Origin: G963422745 sp963422745
GTDB lineage: Bacteria; Actinomycetota; Acidimicrobiia; Acidimicrobiales; Aldehydirespiratoraceae
Reading direction: 5' to 3'
Length of the DNA: 64,000 nt
Assembly: GCA_963422745.1 (NCBI GenBank)
Contig: OY730477.1
Location: forward strand, 1,550,001-1,614,000
The notes under the pieces are model-generated. The model saw nothing but the letters and a program-made list of their open reading frames with translations, had not been told where the DNA came from and searched no databases. This document shows positions 1 to 8,300 of this stretch, piece by piece. Each line of letters starts with the position of its first letter. Position 1 is the first letter of the stretch. The translations under genes were made by a program, and so were the position numbers.

Positions 1-186
1 CCCGATCCGCCCTCAACCAAACACACCACCCAACCAAGAGAAACAACCACACAACCATCCAATAGCATCAACACCGGACAAGGAGTCTCCGACGCGCCGT
101 TTTGCATGACCTGCGGAATTCCGATGCGTCGAGCAGGAACATGCTTCGTGTGCTTTGCCTGCGGATCCACCAACGGCTGCAGCTAA
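1..186 (+). CDS. nrdJ: Vitamin B12-dependent ribonucleotide reductase, C-terminal end (partial)
   Basis: Frame 1 is open from the window edge to a TAA at 184-186; the start lies outside the window. The visible 61 residues begin with a Thr/Pro/Gln-rich linker and end in a cysteine cluster, DAPFCMTCG, then CFVCFACGSTNGCS. A zinc-ribbon-like tail of this form (CxxC, CxxC, terminal GSTxGC) is the hallmark of class II adenosylcobalamin-dependent ribonucleotide reductases; the cysteines re-reduce the active site. The enzyme makes deoxyribonucleotides with or without oxygen. The gene is convergent with glcF, and its last codons lie in a 57-bp tandem repeat. The tail is short but distinctive; a different protein with a similar zinc ribbon is the only alternative. 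Confidence 0.75.
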   Translation, partial: PDPPSTKHTTQPRETTTQPSNSINTGQGVSDAPFCMTCGIPMRRAGTCFVCFACGSTNGCS

Positions 187-280
187 CCCAACAGCACAGC
201 CAGCCCTTTGATCAATCAGCTGGTGTGATGTGTGCTCGGCTAACCCAACAGCGCAGCTTGCCTTTGATCAATCAGCTATT
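182..280. repeat. 57-bp tandem duplication filling the nrdJ-glcF convergent spacer
   Basis: Two copies (from 182 and from 239) share GCTAACCCAACAGC and TTTGATCAATCAGCT with small indels. Copy 1 contains the nrdJ stop codon; copy 2 runs into the glcF stop codon (272-274 on the minus strand). The palindrome TTGATCAA lies in both copies. No transcription terminator is obvious. Confidence 0.8.
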
Positions 281-1447
281 GCCTTGGTTGAGCGCCTGAA
301 AGATCAGCATCATCGGGTGCTCGGAGTTCACACCACCCGCGGCTAGGTGCATTGAACAACCCGGATTGGCTGACGCCACGACGTCAGGGGCCACATCTGT
401 GACGTTCTGGATCTTGCGCGCTCTGATATCGCCAGCCAGTGCGGGCTGCAAGACCGAGTATGCGCCGCCCGCGCCGCAGCACAGACCGTCGTCGTTGAGC
501 TCGACGATTTCGCGGACGAACGGCGCAAGCACCATCCGGGTTGCTTCGTGAGCCCTTTGCACATGGCGAAGATGGCAAGGGTCCTGAACCGCCACACGCA
601 CATCCAACGGCTCCACCTTTGCAAAGAGGTCCATACGATCGGCGAGCCACTCGTGTACGTCAAACACACGGGCCGAAAACGCTTCGGAAGCATCGGTGCC
701 GAGCAAGCGACCGTAGTCCTTCATCGTGGCCCCGCAACCAGCGGAGTTCACCAAGATGGGCCTCGTGTCATGGCCCAGCTCGGTGATCGTGCGGGCCGCA
801 TGTGCCTTGAATCCGGTGGTAGCGCCAGCGTGATGATGCAAAGCCCCACAGCAGGGCACCCGGTCGCCGGTCGGCGTGACACCAAAGCCCGCCGCCTCCA
901 GCACACGACTGGTGGCGTGATGGACCTCACGTTGCCAAGCGTCCATCACACAGCCGGTGAAGAGGTACACGTCGCCGCCCGAAACGCGATGCCGTCGGCG
1001 ACGTAGAGGTAATCGGCGCGCTATGGAGAAACGTCGGGGAACGACACCGATCCGGGCAGCGACCGCTGCAAGCGTCGATATCGCTCTCAGCAGTCGTGGC
1101 CTGCCCAGGGTCCACAACATGGTCCGTTCGATCCAATGGCGGCGGCGTCGCCGGAGAGTCGGCGGTTGCTTCGCGAGCGCCTCTTTTGTCCCTTCAATGA
1201 GGCGCCCGTAAGGAACTGAGCTGGGGCACGCAGGCTCACAGCCTCGGCACTGCACGCAGGTGTCGAAGGAGTCCACGACCTGCTTGGTTGGTGGGGCACC
1301 ATCAAATTGAACGGCTCGCATCAAAGCGATGCGGCCCCGTGGCGACATCGTCTCGTCGCCAGTCACTCGATAGGTGGGGCAGTGTGGCAGGCAGAGTCCG
1401 CATTGCACGCACGTGTCAAGATCCGCCCGGTCAAGACCCAGGTCCAT
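272..1447 (-). CDS. glcF: Glycolate oxidase iron-sulfur subunit
   Basis: 391 aa, the usual GlcF length. Two ferredoxin-like 4Fe-4S motifs lie near the N-terminus (CVQCGLCLPHCP at about 13-24; CVQCRGCEPACP at about 64-75). Two CCG domains follow (PCCGALHHHAG; LCCGAGGAYSV), which bind further cofactor in this family. GlcF passes electrons from the flavin subunits GlcD and GlcE to the membrane quinone pool during oxidation of glycolate to glyoxylate. The start is an ATG one base after the glcE stop, so translation is coupled. A related (Fe-S) lactate or glycerol-3-phosphate oxidoreductase subunit is possible, but the GlcD and GlcE neighbours favour glycolate. Confidence 0.9.
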   Translation of the reverse strand: MDLGLDRADLDTCVQCGLCLPHCPTYRVTGDETMSPRGRIALMRAVQFDGAPPTKQVVDSFDTCVQCRGCEPACPSSVPYGRLIEGTKEALAKQPPTLRRRRRHWIERTMLWTLGRPRLLRAISTLAAVAARIGVVPRRFSIARRLPLRRRRHRVSGGDVYLFTGCVMDAWQREVHHATSRVLEAAGFGVTPTGDRVPCCGALHHHAGATTGFKAHAARTITELGHDTRPILVNSAGCGATMKDYGRLLGTDASEAFSARVFDVHEWLADRMDLFAKVEPLDVRVAVQDPCHLRHVQRAHEATRMVLAPFVREIVELNDDGLCCGAGGAYSVLQPALAGDIRARKIQNVTDVAPDVVASANPGCSMHLAAGGVNSEHPMMLIFQALNQGNS

Positions 1448-1448
1448 G

Positions 1449-2372
1449 TCAATAACCCACCCTTCGTCCCGGGTTCAGCCGGCCGGTCGGATCAAAGATC
1501 GCCTTCAGTCTTTGGGTGATCACCCGTGCTGCCGGGTCGAAAGGTCGCTGTGGTTGGACAGTATCAGCCAATACCGTACCGACCCCGATTATTGCTACGA
1601 ACCCGCCAATTGCATCGCGGTCAAGCATCGCAACCTCTGCCGGGGTCAAAGACCAGCGGTATGGCGGCAGGGGAGGGGGGCCGTCCACTTCCGCGAAGTT
1701 GCCGAGATTGTTTAGCTCGCTCGTTTCATGACCGACATCAACGGTGTGGCCTTCGAGGTGCACCCAGGTGCTTTGGCCGTTCCACAGCACCGCGCTCGGA
1801 CGCAGCAGTGCGTCTCGCACCACCATCGGGTTTGCGTCGTTGGACCGGAGCCAAAGCGAGGTCGGGGGTATTGGGTTGGTGCGTAGCACTACTTCGGCGA
1901 TGAGGCCAAGCGTTCCAAGCGAACCCGTCATCAGTTTCGGAAGGTTGAAACCCGAGACGTTCTTTACGACTGGCCCTCCGGCTGTGATCAGCTTCTGGTC
2001 GGCCGACACGTAGCGAACCTGTAGGACAGCGTCTCGCACGCGCCCTCTTGAAAGCACGTTGAGATCGTTCTCGGCTACTGAGACGGCACCACCCACGGTG
2101 CCGCCCCGCTCGGGTAAGGCCGAACGCTGGCCCGAATCCGCTAACTCGTCGTGAAGGTCCGCCACCGTGGTGCCAGCTCGCACTGTCACCGTCATCTCCG
2201 AGGGCTGGTATTGCACGACCCCTGCAGGGGCCGTGATGTGTCGCACCGACAGGTGTGGCTGTCCGCCGACATGTTGGCGGGTACCACCGCCACGCACCGC
2301 AACGGGTTCTTCGAGACCGACCTCTTCGACGAAGTCCGCCAATACAGGGTCCTGTGTCTTGAGAGTGCTCAT
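1449..2372 (-). CDS. glcE: Glycolate oxidase FAD-binding subunit
   Basis: About 307 aa. The PCMH-type FAD-binding fold is visible in VRGGGTRQHVG near residue 30 and GGTVGGAVS near 95, with a GLNPGR-like C-terminal end (TGRLNPGRRVGY) typical of this family. GlcE is the smaller flavoprotein of the GlcDEF complex. The ATG at 2372 overlaps the glcD stop as ATGA and follows a G-rich ribosome-binding stretch; a GTG two codons upstream is less likely. It lies between glcD and glcF in one minus-strand operon. Confidence 0.88.
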   Translation of the reverse strand: MSTLKTQDPVLADFVEEVGLEEPVAVRGGGTRQHVGGQPHLSVRHITAPAGVVQYQPSEMTVTVRAGTTVADLHDELADSGQRSALPERGGTVGGAVSVAENDLNVLSRGRVRDAVLQVRYVSADQKLITAGGPVVKNVSGFNLPKLMTGSLGTLGLIAEVVLRTNPIPPTSLWLRSNDANPMVVRDALLRPSAVLWNGQSTWVHLEGHTVDVGHETSELNNLGNFAEVDGPPPLPPYRWSLTPAEVAMLDRDAIGGFVAIIGVGTVLADTVQPQRPFDPAARVITQRLKAIFDPTGRLNPGRRVGY

Positions 2373-3841
2373 CCCCACACCCCCGTGGGCACCGATCGCA
2401 GCGCGGCAATGTCGGCGCAGGAATGACCCATCGGCAGCACCTTGCCGGGATTGGCTCTACAAGAGGGATCAAAGGACTGCCTCAGCCGGTTCTGGTGATC
2501 GAGATCGTCGTCACTGAAGAGCTCGCCCATGAAATCCCTCTTTTCCACACCAATGCCGTGCTCGCCACTGAGCACGCCGCCAGCATCAAGGGAGGCCTGC
2601 AGGATCTCAGCACCCGCAGCATGCACACGCTGCAACGCCGAGTCCTCACGGGCGTCAAACAACAGCAACGGATGCAAGTTGCCATCACCGGCGTGAAACA
2701 CATTCATGACCATCACGTCATGTCGCTCGGCGATCTCATAGACCTGTTCAATCACGGCCGCCAGAGCTGATCGAGGAACCACCGTATCGTGCAGGTAGTA
2801 GTTCGGAGCGATCCGGGCGACGGCACCGAACGCTGACTTGCGACCCTTCCACAATAAGTCACGCTCGGTTTCGGATCTGGCCGGGCGCACGTCGGTGGCG
2901 TAGTTCGCTCGGCCGATATCGCAGATGCGTCCGATATCAATGTCGACACCGCCAGCAAGGCCCTCAACCTCCGCGAGCAGTACGGCCTCGGCGTCGGTGG
3001 GATATCCGGCCTGCACGTAGTCTTCGACAGCCACCGTGATACGGCGATCCATCATCTCTAATGCCGCGGGGACGATTCCGGCCGCGATGACGTCCGACAC
3101 CGTCTGAGCGGCGTCACGCATCTCCGCGAATGACAACAACAAGGTGCGCACTCGTGGAGGGTTCGGGGTGATCCGAACGGCAATCTGTGTGGCGATCCCC
3201 AGAGTCCCTTCACTGCCGACGAACGCGCCTCGAAGGTCGTAGCCAGCGGGCTCTGCGTCAATACCGCCGAGGTTGGCGACGGACCCGTCGGTGAGCACAA
3301 CTTCGATTGCGGCGACGTGGGCGTCGGTGATGCCGTATGCGAGGCAGTGCGGCCCGCCTGAGTTGTTGGCTACGTTGCCTCCGAGCGTGCACACCTGCTG
3401 ACTCGACGGATCCGGGGCGAAATGAAAGCCTTGCGGCCGAAGGCGATTGGTCAGATCCAGGTTGACGACGCCCGGCTCGACCCAGGCGATCCGGTTGTCA
3501 ATGTCGATTTCGCGTATCCGGTTCATCTTCCCGGTTGAAACCACAATTGGAGCACCCAGCGGGATCGCCGCACCAGCGAGGCCGGTACCGGCACCGCGGG
3601 GAACTACACCGCGTCCATGACGTTCGGCGATCCTCATGATGGCCTGTACCTCGGTGGTGGAGACAGGAAAGCACACGGGTCCGGCGACCCCTCCGGTGAA
3701 CACCGACGCGTCATGCGCCATCAGGGTGCGCTGGGCACCGTCGTGTCGGACCCTGTCCGCACACAGAGCTGCCTGTAGTTCCGCCACCAGCGGATCGGAG
3801 ACGAAAGCCTCGCGGCGGCGCCCGAATCCGGGGATCTTCAC
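2369..3841 (-). CDS. glcD: Glycolate oxidase catalytic FAD subunit
   Basis: 490 aa with a GTG start. The FAD-binding PCMH domain (PRGAGTGLAGAAIP; GGNVANNSGGPHC) is followed by an FAD-oxidase C-terminal domain with NVFHAGDGNLHP and GEHGIGVEKRDF, the conserved C-terminal signature of GlcD and D-lactate dehydrogenases. It oxidises glycolate (or a related 2-hydroxyacid) to the 2-oxoacid. It begins just after the 2-hydroxyacid oxidase gene (TGATGTG junction) and overlaps glcE, so all four genes look like one transcript. Substrate choice between glycolate and D-lactate cannot be settled from sequence alone; the presence of GlcE and GlcF favours glycolate. Confidence 0.9.
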   Translation of the reverse strand: MKIPGFGRRREAFVSDPLVAELQAALCADRVRHDGAQRTLMAHDASVFTGGVAGPVCFPVSTTEVQAIMRIAERHGRGVVPRGAGTGLAGAAIPLGAPIVVSTGKMNRIREIDIDNRIAWVEPGVVNLDLTNRLRPQGFHFAPDPSSQQVCTLGGNVANNSGGPHCLAYGITDAHVAAIEVVLTDGSVANLGGIDAEPAGYDLRGAFVGSEGTLGIATQIAVRITPNPPRVRTLLLSFAEMRDAAQTVSDVIAAGIVPAALEMMDRRITVAVEDYVQAGYPTDAEAVLLAEVEGLAGGVDIDIGRICDIGRANYATDVRPARSETERDLLWKGRKSAFGAVARIAPNYYLHDTVVPRSALAAVIEQVYEIAERHDVMVMNVFHAGDGNLHPLLLFDAREDSALQRVHAAGAEILQASLDAGGVLSGEHGIGVEKRDFMGELFSDDDLDHQNRLRQSFDPSCRANPGKVLPMGHSCADIAALRSVPTGVWG

Positions 3842-3842
3842 A

Positions 3843-5090
3843 TCAACGAATGTACTCGATCGTCTCGGGCCCGATGTCGGCGATGCTGGTCAACCCGCAC
3901 AGAGCCATCGACAGTTCCAGTTCTGAGCGCAGGAACCCGAAGGCTGTCTCGACACCTGCGGGACCTGCCGCACCGAGTCCGTAGAAACCGGCTCGCCCGC
4001 CCATAGTGGTGGTGGCTCCCAGGGCCAACGCCTTGATGATGTCTGACCCTCTTCGTACGCCGCCGTCGAGGATCAGCTCGGTGTCGCCTTGCAGTGCTTC
4101 GGCCACTCGCGGCAGCAGCCTTATCGGCGCTGGCGAGCCTTCGAGTTGGCGGCCGCCGTGGTTGGATAAGGCCACAGCGTCGATCCCGAGCTCGGCGGCT
4201 ATCCGGGCGTCGTCGGTGCACTGAATGCCTTTGATGACGATCGGTCCTTTCCAGATCTCTCGAAACCAAGCGATGTCGTCCCAGTTCAACGACGAGTCGA
4301 GTTGGGCCGCCACGAAACGGGCGAGGTCAACGGCTTCGGTGCCCGCCGCGGAGGAGTAGGAGGTGTCGGCACCGGCTTCGCTGCGTTTGTGGCGGGTGGT
4401 TAGGTTGGCGAATACGATCGGCCCGCCTCGCAGGAAATCCACAGTCCAACTGGGTCGGCGGACCGTATCGAAGATCGTGTCCAAGCCGATTTTGGGAGGC
4501 AGTGTGAAACCTCGGCGGATGTCGCGCTCACGCCGACCGAGCCGAGCGAGGTCAACGGTGATACAGATCGCCTCGTAGCCAGCGGCCGCTGAGCGTTCGA
4601 GCAGTTCGCGCACCAGTCCGCGATCCTTCCAGACATAGACCTGGAACCATTTTGAGGCATGGTTGACCTGCGCCACCTCTTCGATGGAGCGTGTGCCCAT
4701 GGTCGATAGGCAATAAGGGATCCCGGTCCGTTCGGATGCCTGGGCGACGGCGAGTTCGCCTTGGGAGTGGGCGATCCTGGTGAAGCCAGTAGGGGCCACG
4801 ACGAAGGGAAACGAAATTGGTTTGCCGAGCAGCGTTGTAGAGGTATCGATCAGCGACACGTCGCGCAGCACCCGTGGTACGAATTCGTAGTCGGCGAAAC
4901 CGGCGATGCTGCGGCGAAGGGTGACCTCGTCCTCAGCGGCACCGTCGATGTAGTCGAACACGGCACCGGGCAGTCGTCGTTGAGCGAGGCTTCGGAGGTC
5001 TGCGATGTTGGCGCATCGCGCTAAGCGTCGGGTAGTGCGACCGAACCGGAACCGCCGGAGCCGCAGTGCGGAGCGAAGCGCCTTGATCAC
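3843..5090 (-). CDS. FMN-dependent alpha-hydroxy-acid oxidase/dehydrogenase (LldD-like)
   Basis: 415 aa, GTG start. A TIM-barrel flavoenzyme of the L-lactate dehydrogenase, glycolate oxidase and mandelate dehydrogenase family. The N-terminal GAVFDYIDGAAEDE and the active-site SNHGGRQLE (catalytic His and FMN/substrate Arg) are intact, as is the FMN phosphate-binding LDGGVRRGSDIIKALALGA. It converts an L-2-hydroxyacid to the 2-oxoacid. Together with glcDEF the operon could oxidise glycolate and lactate. The N-terminus is Arg-rich for about 30 residues, so a later start is possible. L-lactate is the likeliest substrate, but other 2-hydroxyacids are open. Confidence 0.85.
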   Translation of the reverse strand: MIKALRSALRLRRFRFGRTTRRLARCANIADLRSLAQRRLPGAVFDYIDGAAEDEVTLRRSIAGFADYEFVPRVLRDVSLIDTSTTLLGKPISFPFVVAPTGFTRIAHSQGELAVAQASERTGIPYCLSTMGTRSIEEVAQVNHASKWFQVYVWKDRGLVRELLERSAAAGYEAICITVDLARLGRRERDIRRGFTLPPKIGLDTIFDTVRRPSWTVDFLRGGPIVFANLTTRHKRSEAGADTSYSSAAGTEAVDLARFVAAQLDSSLNWDDIAWFREIWKGPIVIKGIQCTDDARIAAELGIDAVALSNHGGRQLEGSPAPIRLLPRVAEALQGDTELILDGGVRRGSDIIKALALGATTTMGGRAGFYGLGAAGPAGVETAFGFLRSELELSMALCGLTSIADIGPETIEYIR

Positions 5091-5209
5091 GGGGCAAAGG
5101 TCATTCGACGCCGACCTGGCTGGCGTGCGTCACAAGGCACCGCAGTGCAGATCGCCAAGCTCTGGCGGCGGTCGATACCTGAGGGCACGTCGGTGGTCTT
5201 GGGTTCGGT

Positions 5210-5665
5210 TCAGCTCTCGGTCAGCCTGCGTTTGTGACGCAGGTAGTTCTTGACCATCTCGTTCATGCGTTCGGGGTTGTATATGTCTTCTTCGTAGCTC
5301 CACAACCCATCGCCTGCATAGTGCAGGATCGAGATGTTCGGCTCTTCAAAGACCGTCCCGTCACCGGGATCCGCAAAGCGGTTCTGAATCTTGAAGATCA
5401 CCCATCCGCGTTCTTCGTCGATGACATGCCACTGCACCGGAAACGACGTCATCTCCGAGTTTGGCCAGGCATCCATCGTTGACTGGATCCACTGGTAGAT
5501 CGCCTCACGGCCACTGAACTCCCCGAAATGATGTTCGAAGTAGCTGGCGTCGGTGGTGAACTGGTCGGTCCAGCCGCGCCAGTCGCCGGTTTGTGCCGCC
5601 ACACGAGCGCGTTCTTGAAACGCCTCGAACTCGGTTTCCAGCTCGGTTCGACTCCAGTTACCCAT
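5210..5665 (-). CDS. SnoaL-like / NTF2-like domain protein
   Basis: 151 aa, about one NTF2-like cone fold. Recognisable features are the N-terminal helix (ELETEFEAFQERARVAAQTG), GDWRGWTDQFTTDASYFEHHFGEFSGREAIYQWI and a long strand region with WHVIDEERGWVIFKIQNRF. Such proteins are polyketide cyclases, steroid isomerase-like enzymes or small ligand binders; no specific reaction can be assigned. The gene is on the same strand as the hydroxyacid oxidase operon, about 120 bp upstream of lldD, and could be its first gene. A second SnoaL-like gene lies at 6612-7064. Confidence 0.75.
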   Translation of the reverse strand: MGNWSRTELETEFEAFQERARVAAQTGDWRGWTDQFTTDASYFEHHFGEFSGREAIYQWIQSTMDAWPNSEMTSFPVQWHVIDEERGWVIFKIQNRFADPGDGTVFEEPNISILHYAGDGLWSYEEDIYNPERMNEMVKNYLRHKRRLTES

Positions 5666-5820
5666 GGGCGCTCCCTCATCGCTCGATTGCCGCTAGGAGT
5701 TTGGCACAGTGATCCGATTCGGCCGAAACATGCCCGCCAGAATCATGCCCGCCACAAATGTTGCTGCCAAAGCGAATCGGCTGTGTTGTGACTTCCATGG
5801 TGCGCCATGGGTTGCGCGGC

Positions 5821-6117
5821 ACGGTTGTACCTCAGGTTTGGTTGTGGGGACAGTGAACACTCAATCGGTTTGGTGGTTCGAGCTGGCACGCTTGTACCTG
5901 AGGTTTGGTTGTGGGGACAGTGGACACTCAATGGTTTGGTGGTTCGAATCTGGCACGGTTGTACCTGAGGTTTGGTTGTGGGGACAGTGAAGACTCAATC
6001 GGTTTGGTGGTTCGAGCTGGCACGGTTGTACCTGAGGTTTGGTTGTGGGGACAGTGAAGACTCAAGGGTTTGGTGGTTCGAGCTGGCACGCTTGCAGCTC
6101 AGGTTTGGTTGTGGTCA
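5821..6117. repeat. 67-bp tandem repeat array (about 4.4 copies)
   Basis: Units start at 5821, 5888, 5955, 6022 and 6088 (last partial). Each contains ACCTGAGGTTTGGTTGTGGG and TTTGGTGGTTCGAGCTGGC with few changes. The + strand is G/T-rich. The spacing is not a multiple of three except where indels occur, and the peptides it could encode look like nothing known, so it is treated as noncoding. Confidence 0.85.
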
Positions 6118-6363
6118 CACGGTGGTGGGTGCCATGGGCTGCTGTTCAGTGCTATCTGTGCTCTTAGCCCCCCACCGGGGGGACACCGAAAATCGATCGC
6201 ATCGCTTTCTCGGTATGTCCTGGGATTGGTGACGCCATACCGTTCCGAAGTCGTCGTCGGCGTTTAGTTACACCTCCGTGTTGTGTCAACGGGGTGTAGG
6301 CAAGGTTGGGTGGTGGTTTGTTCCCTTATTGTGGGTCTGTGACGAGCCTCGCGCTCGGGGTCG

Positions 6364-6630
6364 CTCAGTCGTTGCGGTGGTCTGACCCAGGTCTTCGTTG
6401 TGTGATGGGGAGGTGTTCGGTGTGGTTTGGTTGTTGCGGTGGTCTGACCCTGGTCTTCGTTGTGTGATGGGGAGGTGTTCGGTGTGGTTTGGTTGTTGCG
6501 GTGGTCTGGCCCTGGTCTTCGTTGTGTGATGGGGAGGTGTTCGGTGTGGTTTGGTTGTTGCGGTGGTCTGACCCTGGTCTTCGTTGTGTGACGGGGAGCC
6601 TTTCGGTGTGCTCAGTCGTCGCGGCGGTCG
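6364..6630. repeat. 62-bp tandem repeat array reaching into the 3' end of the downstream SnoaL-like gene
   Basis: Copies start at 6371, 6433, 6495 and 6557, with a fifth partial copy at about 6618. Core: GTTGCGGTGGTCTGACCCTG, then a TGATGGGGAGGTGTTCGG block. The first copy is preceded by CTCAGTCGTTGCGGTGGTC, which matches 6611-6629 (CTCAGTCGTCGCGGCGGTC). The latter holds the stop and last codons of the minus-strand gene at 6612. Confidence 0.85.
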
Positions 6631-7064
6631 GTCAACTGCAATTTGAGGTGGTGACTCAGATCACCCAAGAGGTCTGCGTAGTAGCGGCGTTCGGTGAACT
6701 GCCAGCCCTCGGGGCTGCAACTAAACCGGTCGTTGTAGCGACCCGCGATTATGACTTGTAGCGGGAGCTCGTCGGTTGCCTGTAAGACGGTATACATTGA
6801 GCGAGCTGAGGCATCCTCACCGTTGATTTCGATGATCGGGTTGGTGATGACGTGCTTGGTCCGCAATGTCGAGTCTCGATACACGGTCACCCCGCCCGCG
6901 AAGAATCCACGGATCTCCTCTGATCCGTGGGCCAGCACCGTTCCGCTTTCTCCGTCGTAAAGGGTGCAGGCCGCCAACAGCTCGCCCAAAGACACAAAGT
7001 CGGCCGCGTCAAGCAGTTCACCATACCGATACAGCAGATTCGTGATAGCGGTTACGTCATCCAT
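6612..7064 (-). CDS. SnoaL-like / NTF2-like domain protein, second copy
   Basis: 150 aa from the ATG at 7064. MDDVTAITNLLYRYGELLDA, then GGVTVYRDSTLRTKHVITNP and RSMYTVLQATDELPLQVIIAGRYNDRF, is the pattern of SnoaL_4-type NTF2 proteins. Many of these act in aromatic or steroid degradation, or bind small hydrophobic ligands. A longer reading frame up to 7280 exists but runs over the YihY gene and lacks family-like sequence. The ATG shares bases with a possible ATG of the divergent gene (CATG at 7062-7065). The final codons DRRDD lie in the repeat array. Specific function unknown. Confidence 0.72.
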   Translation of the reverse strand: MDDVTAITNLLYRYGELLDAADFVSLGELLAACTLYDGESGTVLAHGSEEIRGFFAGGVTVYRDSTLRTKHVITNPIIEINGEDASARSMYTVLQATDELPLQVIIAGRYNDRFSCSPEGWQFTERRYYADLLGDLSHHLKLQLTDRRDD

Positions 7065-7089
7065 GTCGGCGGACCCTACCCTCGACGCA

Positions 7090-8007
7090 ATGCAGCGTGT
7101 GCGTGGAGCTGTCGAATGGATTTGGGCGTTGTCCAAGGCAATCGCAGCGGAGTGGTCCGAGGACCGAATCGGGGGAATGTCGGCTGAGATCGCCTTCTTC
7201 GCGCTGCTCGGTTTCTTCCCGTCGTTGATTGTGCTGACCTCCGCGCTCGGCTCCGCCGATGCCTTCTTCGGGGAGAACAATGCTGCGGAGATTGAGGCTT
7301 GGCTGGTTCGTCAGATGAACAACACATTCGGCGAGGACAACACTCTTGAATCCACAGTCGGCGATCTCTTTGGCGACACCAACGCGGGCGTCATCACCGT
7401 CGGCCTGGTCCTCGCCGTTTACGCCGCTTCAAGAGGTTTCGTCGCCGTCGTCCGAGCCTTGGACCGAGCCTATGACCGCGATGTCAACCGGAACTGGTTG
7501 TCTACCCGGCTTGTGGGTTTCGCGATAACCGTCCTGACCGTGGTCGTGGCTACGCTCGTGCTGACCTTGGTAGTGGTCGGACCGCGAATCTTTGGCGCAG
7601 ACGAACTCGCCGAGAAACTCCGTCTTGCCTGGTTAACGGTCGCATGGACATGGTTTCGTTGGCCGGTCGTCTACTTAGTGTTGGTGCTATGGGCCACGAT
7701 CGTTTACCACGTGGCACCCAACCATCACTCTCCCATCCGTTACGACGCTCCTGGTGCCGTCCTGGCGGCACTTTGGTGGACTGCGGTATCGCTGGGTTTC
7801 GGTCAGTACCTTGAGGTTGCCTCTTCGGGTGCCAATGCAGTGTTCGGTCTGCTCGGAGGTGCGCTGAGCCTGCTGTTTTGGCTGTATCTGATGTCAATGG
7901 GCCTGTTATTCGGAGCGGTGATCAACTCGATTATCGCCAAGAGGTTGGGTTTGGACATCGAGGCGAGGCCGAGTTTGTACAAGAGACTGCGGATTCGGTG
8001 GCGATGA
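7090..8007 (+). CDS. YihY/virulence factor BrkB family inner-membrane protein
   Basis: About 305 aa. After MSAEIAFFALLGFFPSLIVL (first membrane segment with the family's conserved A-FF-L-FP pattern) there are five or six hydrophobic stretches, including VITVGLVLAVYAASRGFVAV, VGFAITVLTVVVATLVLTLV and LLGGALSLLFWLYLMSMGLL. The conserved YHVAPNHH and PGAVLAALWW segments before the last helices are also present. The family is polytopic; once called RNase BN, its real role is unsettled. I place the start at ATG 7090; ATG 7063 would overlap the divergent SnoaL start. A short imperfect inverted repeat follows the stop (about 8027-8047). Confidence 0.82.
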   Translation: MQRVRGAVEWIWALSKAIAAEWSEDRIGGMSAEIAFFALLGFFPSLIVLTSALGSADAFFGENNAAEIEAWLVRQMNNTFGEDNTLESTVGDLFGDTNAGVITVGLVLAVYAASRGFVAVVRALDRAYDRDVNRNWLSTRLVGFAITVLTVVVATLVLTLVVVGPRIFGADELAEKLRLAWLTVAWTWFRWPVVYLVLVLWATIVYHVAPNHHSPIRYDAPGAVLAALWWTAVSLGFGQYLEVASSGANAVFGLLGGALSLLFWLYLMSMGLLFGAVINSIIAKRLGLDIEARPSLYKRLRIRWR

Positions 8008-8300
8008 CAGGCTGGAGGGTGTCTAATGCCACGGTTCGGAATCGTGGTGGTTCAAGCGTGGTATTCCGGTTCGTTGTCCACACTACAATCCTTCACTATT
8101 CCAGCGTCATCGACTATTCCAGCAACCGGCAACGGCAAGCAAACATACAAACCCGGCACAATCTCGCAACAGATCACAATCCGAACAACCACACAACCAA
8201 TCATGAACACCAAGACCGCAACCGACAACTCAACACAATCGTGGCGCACGATGGCCTATCCAGTCCCTGCTAACAACTATCTTGTTGGCTGGGCGCTTTG
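8008..8300. other. Intergenic region, A/C-rich on the + strand
   Basis: No gene is supported. It holds an inverted repeat CCACG...CGTGG just after the YihY gene, a short direct repeat ACTATTCCAGC (about 8095 and 8112), and a TACAAT hexamer at 8084-8089 that could be a -10 element. The stretch 8100-8250 is low-complexity A/C-rich, the opposite strand bias to the G/T-rich arrays nearby. Confidence 0.5.

Noticed and set aside
5821..6630. Possible CRISPR array
   Set aside because: The units are contiguous tandem repeats of 62-67 bp without unique spacers, and no cas genes are present.
6964..7280. Extended N-termini of the SnoaL and YihY genes
   Set aside because: Both frames run into the oppositely oriented neighbour and add sequence without family character.
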